Assembly (NCBI GenBank): GCA_946415365.1
Contig: CAMKSE010000004.1
Coordinates: 124,001 to 188,000, forward strand
DNA length: 64,000 bases
Direction: 5' to 3'
Source: an uncultured Prevotellaceae bacterium
Lineage (GTDB): Bacteria; Bacteroidota; Bacteroidia; Bacteroidales; Bacteroidaceae
Shown: positions 17,640-27,098 of the stretch, piece after piece
Layout of the letters: each line of letters starts with the position of its first letter
How positions within the stretch are numbered: the stretch's first letter is position 1
Translations under genes and position numbers: made by a program
The notes under the pieces: generated by a model
The model's input: the letters and a program-made list of their open reading frames with translations, nothing else
What the model was told of the DNA's origin: nothing
Databases searched by the model: none

Positions 17640-18857
17640 TCACTCATGCCTTATGGCCTCAATCGGATCCATGTTGGCAGCCTTCTGAGCTGGGATATAG
17701 CCGAAGAGCACACCGATGAACACGCATACGAGGAACGACACATAGATACTCCATGCCGGCACGCTCGACGGCATGCCGAACGAAGAGACAAACGCACTGA
17801 CGCCTATCCCGACAAGGACACCTATCAGTCCTCCCGTCACCGATATAAGTACTGACTCAATGAGGAACTGCAGAGAGATGACAGGTCCTGTGGCACCAAC
17901 GGCCATACGAAGACCTATCTCCTTCGTACGCTCCGTCACCGAAACGAGCATGATATTCATAATACCTATACCCGCCACCAGTAATGAGAATGCGGCAGCC
18001 ACCACGAGGATGATGGTCACTGTGTCCATCGTGCTCGACATCGTCTCCATCATCTCTGCCTGGGAACGGATGGTAAAGTCATCATCGGCATCCTCCTTCA
18101 ACTTGTGGTTGTCGCGCAGTATCTGGGTGAGTTCCTCGATAGCAGCATCCGACAGTTCTTCTGTCACTGCCGAGCAGACAATACTTGAAAAATAGGTCTG
18201 TGCTGCAATACGCTTCATCACCGTCGTAAAGGGAGCAATGATCACATTGTCCTGATCCATTCCCCACGAGTTGTAGCCTTTCGATTTCAACACACCTATG
18301 ATGCGCATGGGAATACTCTTGAAACGGATAGTCTTGCCGATGGGGTCGGTATGTTCGCCGAAGAGTTCCTTAACGATGGTGGTTCCTACCACCACCACTT
18401 TTGCAGCTTTCTTGATGTCCTCTTCCGTAAAGCACTCACCTTCCTCAACGGGCCACTGCTTGATGTCGAGATAGTCCACGCTTTCACCATACATCGAGGC
18501 ATTGGTATTGTTATTACCATAGATGGCCTGACCGCTGGCAGTCACCTCTGCCGACACCTTCGTGACAAACTTCTTCTCGCGCACGATGCGTTCGTAGTCC
18601 GCCATCTTCAGCGTCTGCATCGACGATGGGTCCTGACGCACACCACCACGCATATCTGCACCCGGACGGATGGTCAGCAAGTTGGTACCCATCGTGGAGA
18701 GTTCGGCACGGATACTCTCCTTCGAACCCTGTCCGATACTCATCATAATGATGACAGCTGCCACACCAATAATGATACCCAGCATGGAAAGGAAGGAACG
18801 CATCTTGTTGTTCGCTACCGCCTTCAGGCTTACCTTAAAAAGATTTAAAATATTCAT
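17640..18857 (-). CDS. MacB-like ABC transporter permease
   Basis: 405 residues: TM1 at ~18-42, a large MacB periplasmic core (~45-250), then three TM segments (~283-400) with the FtsX-type ending (GYIPAQKAANMDPIEAIRHE). Unlike E. coli MacB the ATPase is a separate gene upstream. Such permeases act mechanically, driving MacA/TolC to export peptides, macrolides or lipoproteins. It lies 17 bp after the ATPase gene. Confidence 0.94.
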   Translation of the reverse strand: MNILNLFKVSLKAVANNKMRSFLSMLGIIIGVAAVIIMMSIGQGSKESIRAELSTMGTNLLTIRPGADMRGGVRQDPSSMQTLKMADYERIVREKKFVTKVSAEVTASGQAIYGNNNTNASMYGESVDYLDIKQWPVEEGECFTEEDIKKAAKVVVVGTTIVKELFGEHTDPIGKTIRFKSIPMRIIGVLKSKGYNSWGMDQDNVIIAPFTTVMKRIAAQTYFSSIVCSAVTEELSDAAIEELTQILRDNHKLKEDADDDFTIRSQAEMMETMSSTMDTVTIILVVAAAFSLLVAGIGIMNIMLVSVTERTKEIGLRMAVGATGPVISLQFLIESVLISVTGGLIGVLVGIGVSAFVSSFGMPSSVPAWSIYVSFLVCVFIGVLFGYIPAQKAANMDPIEAIRHE

Positions 18858-18874
18858 TCTATCTTATTTACTGA

Positions 18875-19639
18875 TTAATCGTCTTGAGGAGCCGGCAGTT
18901 TAGCGAGGGCCTCAGCAGCCGACTTGATGTTCGTATTGACTGTATCCTCGCGAATCTTTCCGTCGCGAAGGTTGATGTTACGGCTGGCATACTCAGCAAT
19001 CTCCGGGTTATGGGTTACGAAGATGATGGTGTTACCTTGCTTATAGAGTTGCTGGAACAGCACGAGCATCTCGAAGGAAGTACGGGTGTCCAGATTACCT
19101 GTAGCCTCGTCGGCCAACAGCACGGCTGGATCGTTCACCAATGCCCGGGCGATGGCGACGCGTTGCATCTGACCACCCGACATCTGGTTCGACTTATGGT
19201 ACATACGGTCACCTAATCCCACGGCCTGCAGGGCCTTGATGGCCTTCTCCCTGCGTTCTGAGGCGGATATCTCGGAATTGTACATCAATGGCAACTCCAC
19301 ATTCTCCAGGGCTGTCGTCTTCGGTAACAGGTTATAACTCTGGAATACAAAGCCGATCTTCCTGTTACGCAGACGGGCCCGCTTAGTCTTAGACATCGTA
19401 CGCACGCTGATGCCGTCGAGGTAATACTCACCCGAGGTGGGTGTGTCGAGGCAGCCCAACTGGTTCAGCAGCGTAGACTTGCCAGAGCCCGACGTTCCCT
19501 GTATAGTGACGAACTCGCCCTCGTAGATCTTGAACGAGACACCCCTCAGGGCCTTCACAGTCTCTGAGCCCACCTGGAAGTATCGCTTCACGTTCTGCAG
19601 CTCGATGACTACTTTTCTATTGTCGTCTGCCATAGTCAT
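18875..19639 (-). CDS. MacB-type ABC transporter ATPase
   Basis: 254 residues with Walker A GTSGSGKSTLL, Q-loop FVFQSYNLL, signature MSGGQMQRVAIARALV, Walker B VLLADEAT and H-loop FVTHNPE. The start overlaps the macA stop by one base (TAATG), favouring 19639 over the internal ATG at 19633. It pairs with the permease downstream. Confidence 0.95.
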   Translation of the reverse strand: MTMADDNRKVVIELQNVKRYFQVGSETVKALRGVSFKIYEGEFVTIQGTSGSGKSTLLNQLGCLDTPTSGEYYLDGISVRTMSKTKRARLRNRKIGFVFQSYNLLPKTTALENVELPLMYNSEISASERREKAIKALQAVGLGDRMYHKSNQMSGGQMQRVAIARALVNDPAVLLADEATGNLDTRTSFEMLVLFQQLYKQGNTIIFVTHNPEIAEYASRNINLRDGKIREDTVNTNIKSAAEALAKLPAPQDD

Positions 19640-20862
19640 TACTGTCTTGGGGGAGCGGAGTTTCCGCTCTGTCCGCTCTTGTTGTTATTATTGTTTCTGT
19701 TACCAGGACGTGGCATGAAGGGGTTACCACCCTGCTGCTGTTCCATCTGGGGCATGCCACTGCTGATCTCGAAGTCAGCCAAAACTTCCGTACCAGCATC
19801 GATACCACCCGTGATCTCCGTCATAATACCGTTCGTCGTACCGACTTCCACCTTGTGAGCCTTGAACACCGTTCCCTCTTTCGTCCAGAGTTTATGGGCG
19901 CCCTCACAGTCTTCAATGGTCTCGCCCTTCTTCAGCAGTGCCTCGTTGGGTATGAAGCGCAGTGCCTTGGCGGGCACGGCGAGCACGTCGTTCTTCTCCA
20001 TCGTGTAGATTGTCACGTTAGCCGTCAGACCGGGCTTCAGCTTCAGGTCGTTGTTGGGAGCTGAGATCACCACCTCGTAAGTCACCACATTACTCTCCGT
20101 CGTCGCCTCCTGGCGCACCTGTGTCACCTGTCCCTCGAAGGTATCCTCTGGGAAGGCATCCACCGTGAAGCTTACACGCTGGCCCTCTTTCACACCACCG
20201 ATGTCAGCCTCGTCGATGTCGGCAATCACACGCATGTCCGTCAAGTCCTGTGCAATCACGAAGAGCTCAGGTGTGTTGAACGAAGCAGCCACCGTCTGAC
20301 CCTCCTCTACACTCTTCGAGAGGATCACACCGTCAATGGGTGAGGTAATCGTTGCATAACCCAGATTCGTCTGTGCCTTCTGTACACTCTCGCGTGAGGT
20401 GTTCACCTGCTCCTTCGCCTTCAGATACGACAGCTGGGCACTCTCGAACTCATCAGCACTCACCAATCCCTTTTCATAGAGCGTCTTATACCTATTAAAA
20501 TTCGAGAGTTCATAGGCAGCCGTGCTCTGGGCACTCGAGAGGTTGGCCCTCGCCGTGTTCAACTCACTGATCAGGTTCGTACGATCCAGTTCGGCAATGA
20601 CCTGACCCTTCTTCACGATCGAATTGTAGTCTACATAGAGCTTCGACACGATACCTGACACCTGCGTACCCACGGTCACCGAGGTTACAGGCTCGATGGT
20701 TCCCGTAGCCGTAATGCTTGTGTGGATGCTCGTATTCTCCACCTTAGCGGTTTCAAACGACACCTTATCTTCTTTCTTCCCACCCCTTAGGAGGAACCAT
20801 GCAATAATAATCACGGCGACTACGCCAATGGCTATCCATCCTTTCTTTCCAATTTTCTTCAT
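19639..20862 (-). CDS. MacA-like periplasmic adaptor
   Basis: 407 residues: N-terminal membrane anchor (~8-25), biotinyl-lipoyl-like halves (TVTVGTQVSGIV... and TITSPIDGVILSKSVEEG), a coiled-coil hairpin between them (~95-160), beta-barrel and membrane-proximal domains. The C-terminus is a low-complexity Asn/Gly/Gln-rich tail (GNRNNNNNKSG). It links the inner-membrane permease to the TolC channel; 24 bp after the TolC gene. Confidence 0.94.
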   Translation of the reverse strand: MKKIGKKGWIAIGVVAVIIIAWFLLRGGKKEDKVSFETAKVENTSIHTSITATGTIEPVTSVTVGTQVSGIVSKLYVDYNSIVKKGQVIAELDRTNLISELNTARANLSSAQSTAAYELSNFNRYKTLYEKGLVSADEFESAQLSYLKAKEQVNTSRESVQKAQTNLGYATITSPIDGVILSKSVEEGQTVAASFNTPELFVIAQDLTDMRVIADIDEADIGGVKEGQRVSFTVDAFPEDTFEGQVTQVRQEATTESNVVTYEVVISAPNNDLKLKPGLTANVTIYTMEKNDVLAVPAKALRFIPNEALLKKGETIEDCEGAHKLWTKEGTVFKAHKVEVGTTNGIMTEITGGIDAGTEVLADFEISSGMPQMEQQQGGNPFMPRPGNRNNNNNKSGQSGNSAPPRQ

Positions 20863-20886
20863 ATCTTTTAAAATTTTTATATTGTC

Positions 20887-22242
20887 CTATTGATTCATTT
20901 CACCTTTGGCGTAGAACTGCAACATCTGCTGATTGTAGAGTGTCTGATACTTCGACTGCAGCTGATTCTGCTGTGACGAGAGCAGCTTATCCTTGCCCGA
21001 CATCAGTTCCACGATGTTCTTAAGTCCCAGACGAAACTGCTCCGACAACAGGTCGTAGCTCTGTTGGGCACTCTCCACACTGCTCTTGGCAGCCTGATAC
21101 TTCTGCTGATTCGTCCAAGCATTCAGCCAGAACTGCTGAATGTCCGAGTAAAGTGTCTTCTGCTGATCCTGCAGGTCGAGTTGTGCCTGTAGCTGTTGGA
21201 TCTTCGCCTTGTTCACCGATGTTTTCGTCGAACGTCCGTCATAGATGGGCATGCTCACACCAAGACCCAGCGATGAGTTCACATTGCTCTTGAACTGCGA
21301 TCCCCATCCCATATTGCTCAGGGAGTTCGTCGATGTACTGAGACCACCATTCACACTGACATTAGGCATCCATCCTGCCTTGGCGAGACTCAGACTCACG
21401 TCACTGCTCTTGATGGCAAGTTGCGACCGCTCGATCTCAGGACGAGTCAACAGAGCCTGCTCATATACCGTCTGCAGGCCGGGGATCTCAGCAAGTATCT
21501 GTTCATCGCTGATCTCTGGCACTGCCACATCAAACGGTGTCTCGTCGGTAATCTCCAGAAGCTGCTTCAACTGTAACTTGTAGTTCTCCAACTGGCTCCT
21601 TACCTCCACAATTGAATACTCGTCATTGGCACGCTGCGCAGAGAGTTGGGCCAGATCAGCTTTCGACATCTTACCCACGTTCACCATCTCGCGTCCGCGC
21701 TCCTCATTCTTCAGACTTGTCTCCAGCGTCTGCTCATTCACTTTCACGTTCTCATCCAGATATAAGATTTGTGTGAAGATCTGCGCGATACGCTCCTGGA
21801 TGCTGTTGGCCGTTTCCTGGGCGGAGAGTTCAGCCTGCTGCTCGGCTATCTGGTCCAATTTGATGGTGTTCGTATTACGTCCGCCATTCCAAACCGTCCA
21901 TTGTCCGCTCAACGAATAACTGCCGTTGTAAGAGGTCTTATCAACCTTGGTGTTAACCGTTCCATTGGTCACAGTGGCGATACCGCTGTCCTTCCAAGGC
22001 TGATAACCTACGCTTTGGTTCGTCGAGGCACTCACGGTGGGCAGCAATGCCGCCTTAGCACCCTTCAAATCCTCCGTCGCACTCTGTTTCTGCAATTTCG
22101 ACTTCTTCAGGGTGATGTTGTTCTCCATTGCATAGTCAATGCAGTCCTGCAGTGACCACTTCTTCTGGGCACTCAAACTTGCAGGCCCCCAAACCATGAG
22201 ACCCGCCAATAACAATGTCTTTATTCTCATTTCCTTAAACAT
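20887..22242 (-). CDS. TolC-family outer-membrane channel
   Basis: 451 residues with signal peptide (LLLAGLMVWGPASLSAQ) and two outer-membrane-efflux repeats starting at WSLQDCIDYAMENN and ~260 (QTVYEQALLTRPEI), each with long heptad-rich helices. First gene of the six-gene export and signalling operon. TACCTTTG promoter at 22263-22270. Confidence 0.94.
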   Translation of the reverse strand: MFKEMRIKTLLLAGLMVWGPASLSAQKKWSLQDCIDYAMENNITLKKSKLQKQSATEDLKGAKAALLPTVSASTNQSVGYQPWKDSGIATVTNGTVNTKVDKTSYNGSYSLSGQWTVWNGGRNTNTIKLDQIAEQQAELSAQETANSIQERIAQIFTQILYLDENVKVNEQTLETSLKNEERGREMVNVGKMSKADLAQLSAQRANDEYSIVEVRSQLENYKLQLKQLLEITDETPFDVAVPEISDEQILAEIPGLQTVYEQALLTRPEIERSQLAIKSSDVSLSLAKAGWMPNVSVNGGLSTSTNSLSNMGWGSQFKSNVNSSLGLGVSMPIYDGRSTKTSVNKAKIQQLQAQLDLQDQQKTLYSDIQQFWLNAWTNQQKYQAAKSSVESAQQSYDLLSEQFRLGLKNIVELMSGKDKLLSSQQNQLQSKYQTLYNQQMLQFYAKGEMNQ

Positions 22243-22262
22243 TTGTCTTGTCTTTTCAGTTG

Positions 22263-22270
22263 CAAAGGTA
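22263..22270 (-). promoter_or_regulatory. -7 box of the TolC-MacAB-LytS/R operon
   Basis: TACCTTTG on the minus strand, 21 bp before the TolC ATG. No promoter of similar quality is seen inside the six-gene run. Confidence 0.65.
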
Positions 22271-22401
22271 CGGACTTTTTCTGAAACAGAAAAACGTTAT
22301 AGACATTTTTTTTGTGTTAATAGAGCAAAATATCCAATTCTTCGAGATAATTAAACAAATTAATCCTTTTTTAACCCTTCACTTTAACAAACGAAAGGGG
22401 A

Positions 22402-22438
22402 CAAAAACAACCCACCCTTTCAAAGATCAAGGATGGGT
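22402..22438 (-). terminator. Terminator after aquaporin gene
   Basis: On the minus strand ACCCATCCTT pairs with AAGGGTGGGT (one G-T type mismatch) around a loop of about nine bases, followed by TTGTTTTTG. It ends the aquaporin transcript. Confidence 0.75.
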
Positions 22439-22461
22439 ATATTATGAGTATGTTTTATGGG

Positions 22462-23139
22462 TTACTTCTCTGATGGTTCAATCAGCTTCCAGATACCTGC
22501 AGCACAGGCTCCACCTACAAACGGGCCGATGATGAAGATCCAAAGGTTAGCCAGCGCTGTTCCTCCCTGGAAAATGGCGGGAGCGATACTGCGGGCGGGG
22601 TTCACGCTGGTGCCGGTATAGCGGATACATACCAGATGGACAAGAATCAGCGAGAGACCGATGGCCAGACCTGCAAAATTGTTGGTGGCACCGTTGGTCT
22701 TGGATGTAGCACCCAGCACCACGAGCACAAACACACAAGTGAAGATAATCTCAGCCAGCAAACCGCCAAGCACGGAGACATTGGCCTGCAAGTCGTTGGC
22801 ACCTGTTCCCTCCAGTCCTGGAACATTCTCCGTGAGGATGAACAGCAACAAACTACCGATGAAAGCACCTATCACCTGGAAGAGCATATACATGCCACAG
22901 TCCTTGGCACTCATCTTTCCACTAAGGAATACGCCGAGGGTAATGGCCGGATTGATGTGACAGCCACTGATACCACCAATAGTATAAGCCATTGCCACCA
23001 CGGCAAGTCCGAAGGCGAAGGCCGTTCCTACCACAGCGGGGATGTTGTTTACGGGGTCACAACCTAAACTGACTGCGACACCGCAGCCCATCAACACGAG
23101 CACCATTGTGCCTACCATTTCTGCAAGATACTTCTTCAT
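22462..23139 (-). CDS. aqpZ: MIP-family channel (aquaporin Z-like)
   Basis: 225 residues, six TM segments. Both NPA boxes are present: HINPAITLG near 61 and SVNPARSIAPAIF near 180, the latter followed by the Arg of the selectivity filter. Small residues and a His in the first NPA region favour a water channel over a glycerol facilitator, but substrate choice is not certain. Monocistronic with its own promoter and terminator. Confidence 0.92.
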   Translation of the reverse strand: MKKYLAEMVGTMVLVLMGCGVAVSLGCDPVNNIPAVVGTAFAFGLAVVAMAYTIGGISGCHINPAITLGVFLSGKMSAKDCGMYMLFQVIGAFIGSLLLFILTENVPGLEGTGANDLQANVSVLGGLLAEIIFTCVFVLVVLGATSKTNGATNNFAGLAIGLSLILVHLVCIRYTGTSVNPARSIAPAIFQGGTALANLWIFIIGPFVGGACAAGIWKLIEPSEK

Positions 23140-23189
23140 AAGTCAAAAATGTTTTAATGATTAATAATATTTATTGTCGTTTTCGGGTA

Positions 23190-23220
23190 CAAAAGTACAA
23201 ATAAGGTTGCAAAACACCAA
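23190..23220 (-). promoter_or_regulatory. aqpZ: aqpZ promoter
   Basis: On the minus strand TTGG, a ~20-nt spacer and TACTTTTG (23197-23190), 51 bp before the ATG. The divergent flavoprotein promoter lies 43 bp away. Confidence 0.65.
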
Positions 23221-23239
23221 AAGATTTGGGGATTTTTTG

Positions 23240-23247
23240 TACCTTTG
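23240..23247 (+). promoter_or_regulatory. -7 box for the BaiN-like flavoprotein
   Basis: TACCTTTG on the plus strand, 25 bp before the chosen ATG at 23273. The open frame reaches 23174, but that region is upstream of the promoter and so cannot be coding in this transcript. Confidence 0.65.
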
Positions 23248-23272
23248 CCGACAAGAAAGCCCTTTCACAACT

Positions 23273-24511
23273 ATGCAACAGTCAGAAAAAGGCACCATTC
23301 AACCATCATTACCCCTGCGCACAGCCATCATCGGTGGCGGGGCGGCAGGATTCTTCCTGGCCATCAACCTGAAGGAACTTTATCCAAAAATGGAAGTGAC
23401 CATCTTTGAACGCGGCAAACGGGTGCTGGCAAAGGTAGAGGTGTCTGGTGGTGGACGTTGCAACTGTACCAACTCGTTTGCAGAAGTCAAGGACCTCTCG
23501 ACTGTCTATCCACGTGGTCACCGACTGATGAAACGACTGATGAAAGGTTTTTCTCAACACGATGCCTATGAGTGGTTTGAGCGTCACGGCGTGAGACTTG
23601 TGACTCAGGACGACCAATGTGTCTTTCCCTTGTCACAGGACTCGCACACCATCATCAATTCCTTCCTCTATGAAGTCCGCAGGCACGGCATTGAGATAAA
23701 GACTGACTCAAAGGTCGAGTCCCTCGATACCCTCAGCGATTACGACTTCATAGCCGTCACCACAGGCGGCTCCCCCAAGGCAGAAGGACTACGATGGCTC
23801 ACCGACAAAGGACATGAGATAGAGCAGCCCGTACCGTCGCTGTTCACGTTCCAGATAAAGGACGAAGCCTTACTGGCTCTGATGGGTACTGTGGTGGAAG
23901 GTGCTACGGCCATGATTCCTGGCACTAAACTACGTGCCGAGGGCCCACTGCTTATCACTCATTGGGGAATGAGCGGCCCAGCCATCCTCAAATTGTCGAG
24001 TTATGCCGCCCGCCATCTGGCAGAATGCCTGTATCAGGCACCATTGACCGTCAACTGGACAGGCTCGCGTGACATAGAGGTGATGGAAGAACTCAACGAT
24101 ATCATCGTCCATTATCCTCAGAAGCAACTCCAGACGATTGCTCCCGGCAGACTTCCCTCACGTCTGTGGACATACCTCCTGCAGAAATGTCTTGGACAAC
24201 GCAGCAACACACGATGGGGGACGCTCAACCAAAAAGAACGCCAGCGCCTGGCCAATATGCTCAGCGGAGGAGATCTATATCAGATCGCCGGACGTGCACC
24301 TTTCAAGGATGAGTTCGTCACCTGTGGCGGCATATCACTCTCATCCATCAACCCCTCCACCTTAGAGAGTCGCTACGTGCCCCATCTCTACTTCGCTGGC
24401 GAGGTGCTCGACATCGACGGCATCACGGGAGGCTTCAACTTCCAGGCTGCCTGGACCACCGCCTACACCGTAGCACAGGCCATTGCAAAGGAAGCAGCAA
24501 ACAGCCTATAG
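23273..24511 (+). CDS. BaiN/HI0933-family FAD-dependent oxidoreductase
   Basis: 412 residues. N-terminal Rossmann motif AIIGGGAAGFFLAINL, the family-specific VSGGGRCNCTN at ~57-67, and C-terminal FAD-closing motif FAGEVLDIDGITGGFNFQAAW. The family (HI0933, YhiN, BaiN) contains flavoproteins reducing unsaturated substrates; the BaiN label comes from bile-acid metabolism and should not be taken as proof of that role here. It converges tail to tail with the YqiA-like gene, one base between the stops. Confidence 0.92.
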   Translation: MQQSEKGTIQPSLPLRTAIIGGGAAGFFLAINLKELYPKMEVTIFERGKRVLAKVEVSGGGRCNCTNSFAEVKDLSTVYPRGHRLMKRLMKGFSQHDAYEWFERHGVRLVTQDDQCVFPLSQDSHTIINSFLYEVRRHGIEIKTDSKVESLDTLSDYDFIAVTTGGSPKAEGLRWLTDKGHEIEQPVPSLFTFQIKDEALLALMGTVVEGATAMIPGTKLRAEGPLLITHWGMSGPAILKLSSYAARHLAECLYQAPLTVNWTGSRDIEVMEELNDIIVHYPQKQLQTIAPGRLPSRLWTYLLQKCLGQRSNTRWGTLNQKERQRLANMLSGGDLYQIAGRAPFKDEFVTCGGISLSSINPSTLESRYVPHLYFAGEVLDIDGITGGFNFQAAWTTAYTVAQAIAKEAANSL

Positions 24512-24512
24512 A

Positions 24513-25499
24513 TCACTGCCCACCGAGTCTTTCGAAGTAGGCTGCTATATCATCCCACGTCTTGAAGGTATCGCTGCCAAACTGTATCAGTGTCGCCATG
24601 CCCTCTGTCTTCTCCATCTCAATAAGGTAATCGCCATAAAGCAACGGCTTCTGATTGGTAAAGACAGTATGCCCCCAAGCTGGTACGTTGACATACTCAT
24701 ACAGCCAGGCATTGACATCAGCATAGGACCTCGCCTCGGCAGGAGCAGGAGCCACAAAATACAGCTGATAGGTCTCCAGTAGCGTACGGATAGTCTTCTG
24801 CGAGGAACTGTTAGGCTTGCCCCACTTGTCTTTAAGGGTATTTATATCGATATAGATGATCGGACGCACCCTACCCTCTTGTCTGTCGTCGACCCATCTG
24901 ATGACAGGTACTATGGAGTGCATAAACGACTGGTCGTTCATACGATGCTCCCCGTGGAAACGAATAGCTGTGGGATAATGCTCATGGAACAGGTCAAAGG
25001 TGTTGACCGTGGTGTCCTCATCGCCAAAGAGTCCCCACACACGTTTCTGCTCCTCGTCTGTGATACCAGAGAAACATTGCTCAGTCATTTCCTTATACTC
25101 CTTCACCATCGCCTTGGTCACTATGAAGTCCTGCACGCCGTCTTGACGGGGATTAGAGAAATGCTGTGCCCCTATCATACCGTGATCCTTCATGGTGTCA
25201 CCCATCTGCAGGGCAGGGTTCACGAGGATACGGTCGTAGCCGTAGAGCATCTCAGTATACATGCCCCCCATCGACGTGCCGATAATCAGGTCAGGATGTT
25301 CGCTCACACACGTCCGACGCAACAGGTCAATGGCTTCCTCAGGATGTATTGGCAGGTCTGGGGCAATGACAACGGCATTGGGCAGCACCTCACGGATACG
25401 TGTCACCGTCCCCGACTGTCCTGACGAACCGAAGCCGTGGACATAGAGGACTTTCTTCCCCTTGAACAACTCAGGGAATTGCTTAATATACGGATTCAT
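24513..25499 (-). CDS. YqiA-like esterase fused to a HAD/NT5C-like C-terminal domain
   Basis: 328 residues from the ATG at 25499, which overlaps the hexosaminidase stop by one base (TGATG), a coupling arrangement; the frame extends four codons further. Residues ~1-205 are a UPF0227/YqiA alpha/beta hydrolase: VLYVHGFGSSGQSGT oxyanion region, nucleophile elbow GTSMGG, and HRMNDQSF near the end with a candidate catalytic His. Residues ~210-328 resemble a 5'(3')-nucleotidase-type HAD domain (PIIYIDINTLKDKW, then FTNQKPLLYGDYLIEM and LIQFGSDTF..WDDIAAYF), but the DxDxT motif reads DINT, with the second Asp changed to Asn. Phosphatase activity is therefore doubtful. Confidence 0.82.
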   Translation of the reverse strand: MNPYIKQFPELFKGKKVLYVHGFGSSGQSGTVTRIREVLPNAVVIAPDLPIHPEEAIDLLRRTCVSEHPDLIIGTSMGGMYTEMLYGYDRILVNPALQMGDTMKDHGMIGAQHFSNPRQDGVQDFIVTKAMVKEYKEMTEQCFSGITDEEQKRVWGLFGDEDTTVNTFDLFHEHYPTAIRFHGEHRMNDQSFMHSIVPVIRWVDDRQEGRVRPIIYIDINTLKDKWGKPNSSSQKTIRTLLETYQLYFVAPAPAEARSYADVNAWLYEYVNVPAWGHTVFTNQKPLLYGDYLIEMEKTEGMATLIQFGSDTFKTWDDIAAYFERLGGQ

Positions 25500-27097
25500 C
25501 AGAACTGCCAACGGTTAGGGATTTGACGCTCAGGCCACAGATGCTTGGCATAGACATAGCCATAACGCTCGAAGAGATCTGTCAGAAGGGTGAGACGCTG
25601 TTTGAAGGCCTCATAATCCTTTCGTTCGGGCTGCGACCACTGCACTTCGGCGAGTGCCGACATACGAGGCAGAGCCTGATACTCCAGCATGTCCTCATTG
25701 GTGATATATTCCGTCCAGAGGTTTGCCTGGGCACCAAGGATATGCGTCTTGGCCTCCACCGACAGGCTGTCGGGAGCAGGATCGAGGGCATAGACCTTCT
25801 CCACAGGGATAAACCCGCCGCAACGACTCGGTTCGAATTGCACATCCTCTGCCTGCTGATAGTCGAAATAGCAGAAGGTGGTAGGTGTCATGACCACATC
25901 GTGACCCGTCTCGGCTGCCTTCGCACCAGGCTCGGTTCCACGCCACGACATGATCATAGCGTCCTGCGGAGAACCATCGAGGATCTCGTCCCAGCCTAAG
26001 GCACGTCGGCCCTTGGATGTCAGGAAATCGAAGACGCGCTTCGTAAAATGAGCCTGAAGGGGCGACCCCACAGCCTGACACTTCGGACACTGCAGCCACT
26101 TATCGGTGGGTGTCTCGTCGCCTCCGATATGTATCACCTCTGAGGGGAAGATATCCATGATCTCCGCCAGCACATCCTCCACGAACTGATACACCTTCTC
26201 GTTACCTACGCAGAGCACATCCTTATACACGCCCCAATAGTGACCCACCTGATAAGGGCCACCCGTACACCCCAGCTCCGGATAGGAGGCGAGGGCGGCG
26301 AGCATATGGCCTGGCATATCGATCTCCGGCACGACTGTGATATGTCGTGCAGCAGCATATTCAACAATCTCACGAGCCTGAGCCTGAGTATAGTAGCCGC
26401 CATAGGGAATTTTGTCGTCGAGATCGGAGTTGGTGCCGATGATGGTACCACTGCGCTGTGATCCTACTGTGACGAGCTTTGGCCACTTCTTGATCTCAAT
26501 TCGCCAGCCCTGGTCGTCGGTGAGATGCCAGTGGAACACGTTCATATTGTGCATGGCCAGGAGGTCGAGGAACTTCTTGATAAACGCGATGGAGAAGAAA
26601 TGCCGCGAACAGTCGAGGTGCATGCCTCGCCAACTGAACCGCGGAGCGTCGGTGACGGTGGCCGATGTCAGGGTCCGGGCGTCAGGCGACAGACTCTTGC
26701 GTAATGTCTGGATACCATAGAAGACTCCTGCAGCCGAACCACCGACGATGGTTACACCTTTCTTATTTATAGTGAGGACATAACCCTCCTTCTCCGTGAC
26801 CTTCGGCGACACCGCGAGTTCTATGTAGCTCACCTTCTTCGCCCGTTTTAGGGCAATGGGAAGCGTCAGGTCTGTCATATCCTTCAGATACGTCTGCAGG
26901 AACTCGGCCTCCTGCTGCAGTCCCTCACCGGCAAGGATCTGTACATCGCCATTCAACACGAATGGTTCGCCCTGCTGCAACGATATGCTCTGCGGCATCG
27001 GCAGCACCTCATACTGTGCCCATACTGGGCTGACTGACAAGGAACAACAAATAAACAATAAACTTATCAGCCTATATTTGCTATTATTGGTCATCAT
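25499..27097 (-). CDS. GH20 beta-N-acetylhexosaminidase, exported
   Basis: 532 residues with signal peptide (LISLLFICCSLSVSPVWAQ), GH20b N-terminal domain (~30-150), and a GH20 barrel from ~155. Catalytic pair in HIGGDETPTDKW (~320), substrate-assisted mechanism. HWHLTDDQGWRIEIKKWPKL and VPEIDMPGHMLAALASYPEL are the other family blocks. It releases terminal GlcNAc/GalNAc from glycans, probably in the periplasm. Its leader is a 56-bp array of heptamers reaching to the stop codon of the preceding gene. Confidence 0.95.
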   Translation of the reverse strand: MMTNNSKYRLISLLFICCSLSVSPVWAQYEVLPMPQSISLQQGEPFVLNGDVQILAGEGLQQEAEFLQTYLKDMTDLTLPIALKRAKKVSYIELAVSPKVTEKEGYVLTINKKGVTIVGGSAAGVFYGIQTLRKSLSPDARTLTSATVTDAPRFSWRGMHLDCSRHFFSIAFIKKFLDLLAMHNMNVFHWHLTDDQGWRIEIKKWPKLVTVGSQRSGTIIGTNSDLDDKIPYGGYYTQAQAREIVEYAAARHITVVPEIDMPGHMLAALASYPELGCTGGPYQVGHYWGVYKDVLCVGNEKVYQFVEDVLAEIMDIFPSEVIHIGGDETPTDKWLQCPKCQAVGSPLQAHFTKRVFDFLTSKGRRALGWDEILDGSPQDAMIMSWRGTEPGAKAAETGHDVVMTPTTFCYFDYQQAEDVQFEPSRCGGFIPVEKVYALDPAPDSLSVEAKTHILGAQANLWTEYITNEDMLEYQALPRMSALAEVQWSQPERKDYEAFKQRLTLLTDLFERYGYVYAKHLWPERQIPNRWQF

Positions 27098-27098
27098 C

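Noticed and set aside
23174..23272. N-terminal extension of the BaiN-like protein
   Set aside because: It lies upstream of and across the -7 box, lacks family similarity, and the Rossmann motif begins shortly after the 23273 start.
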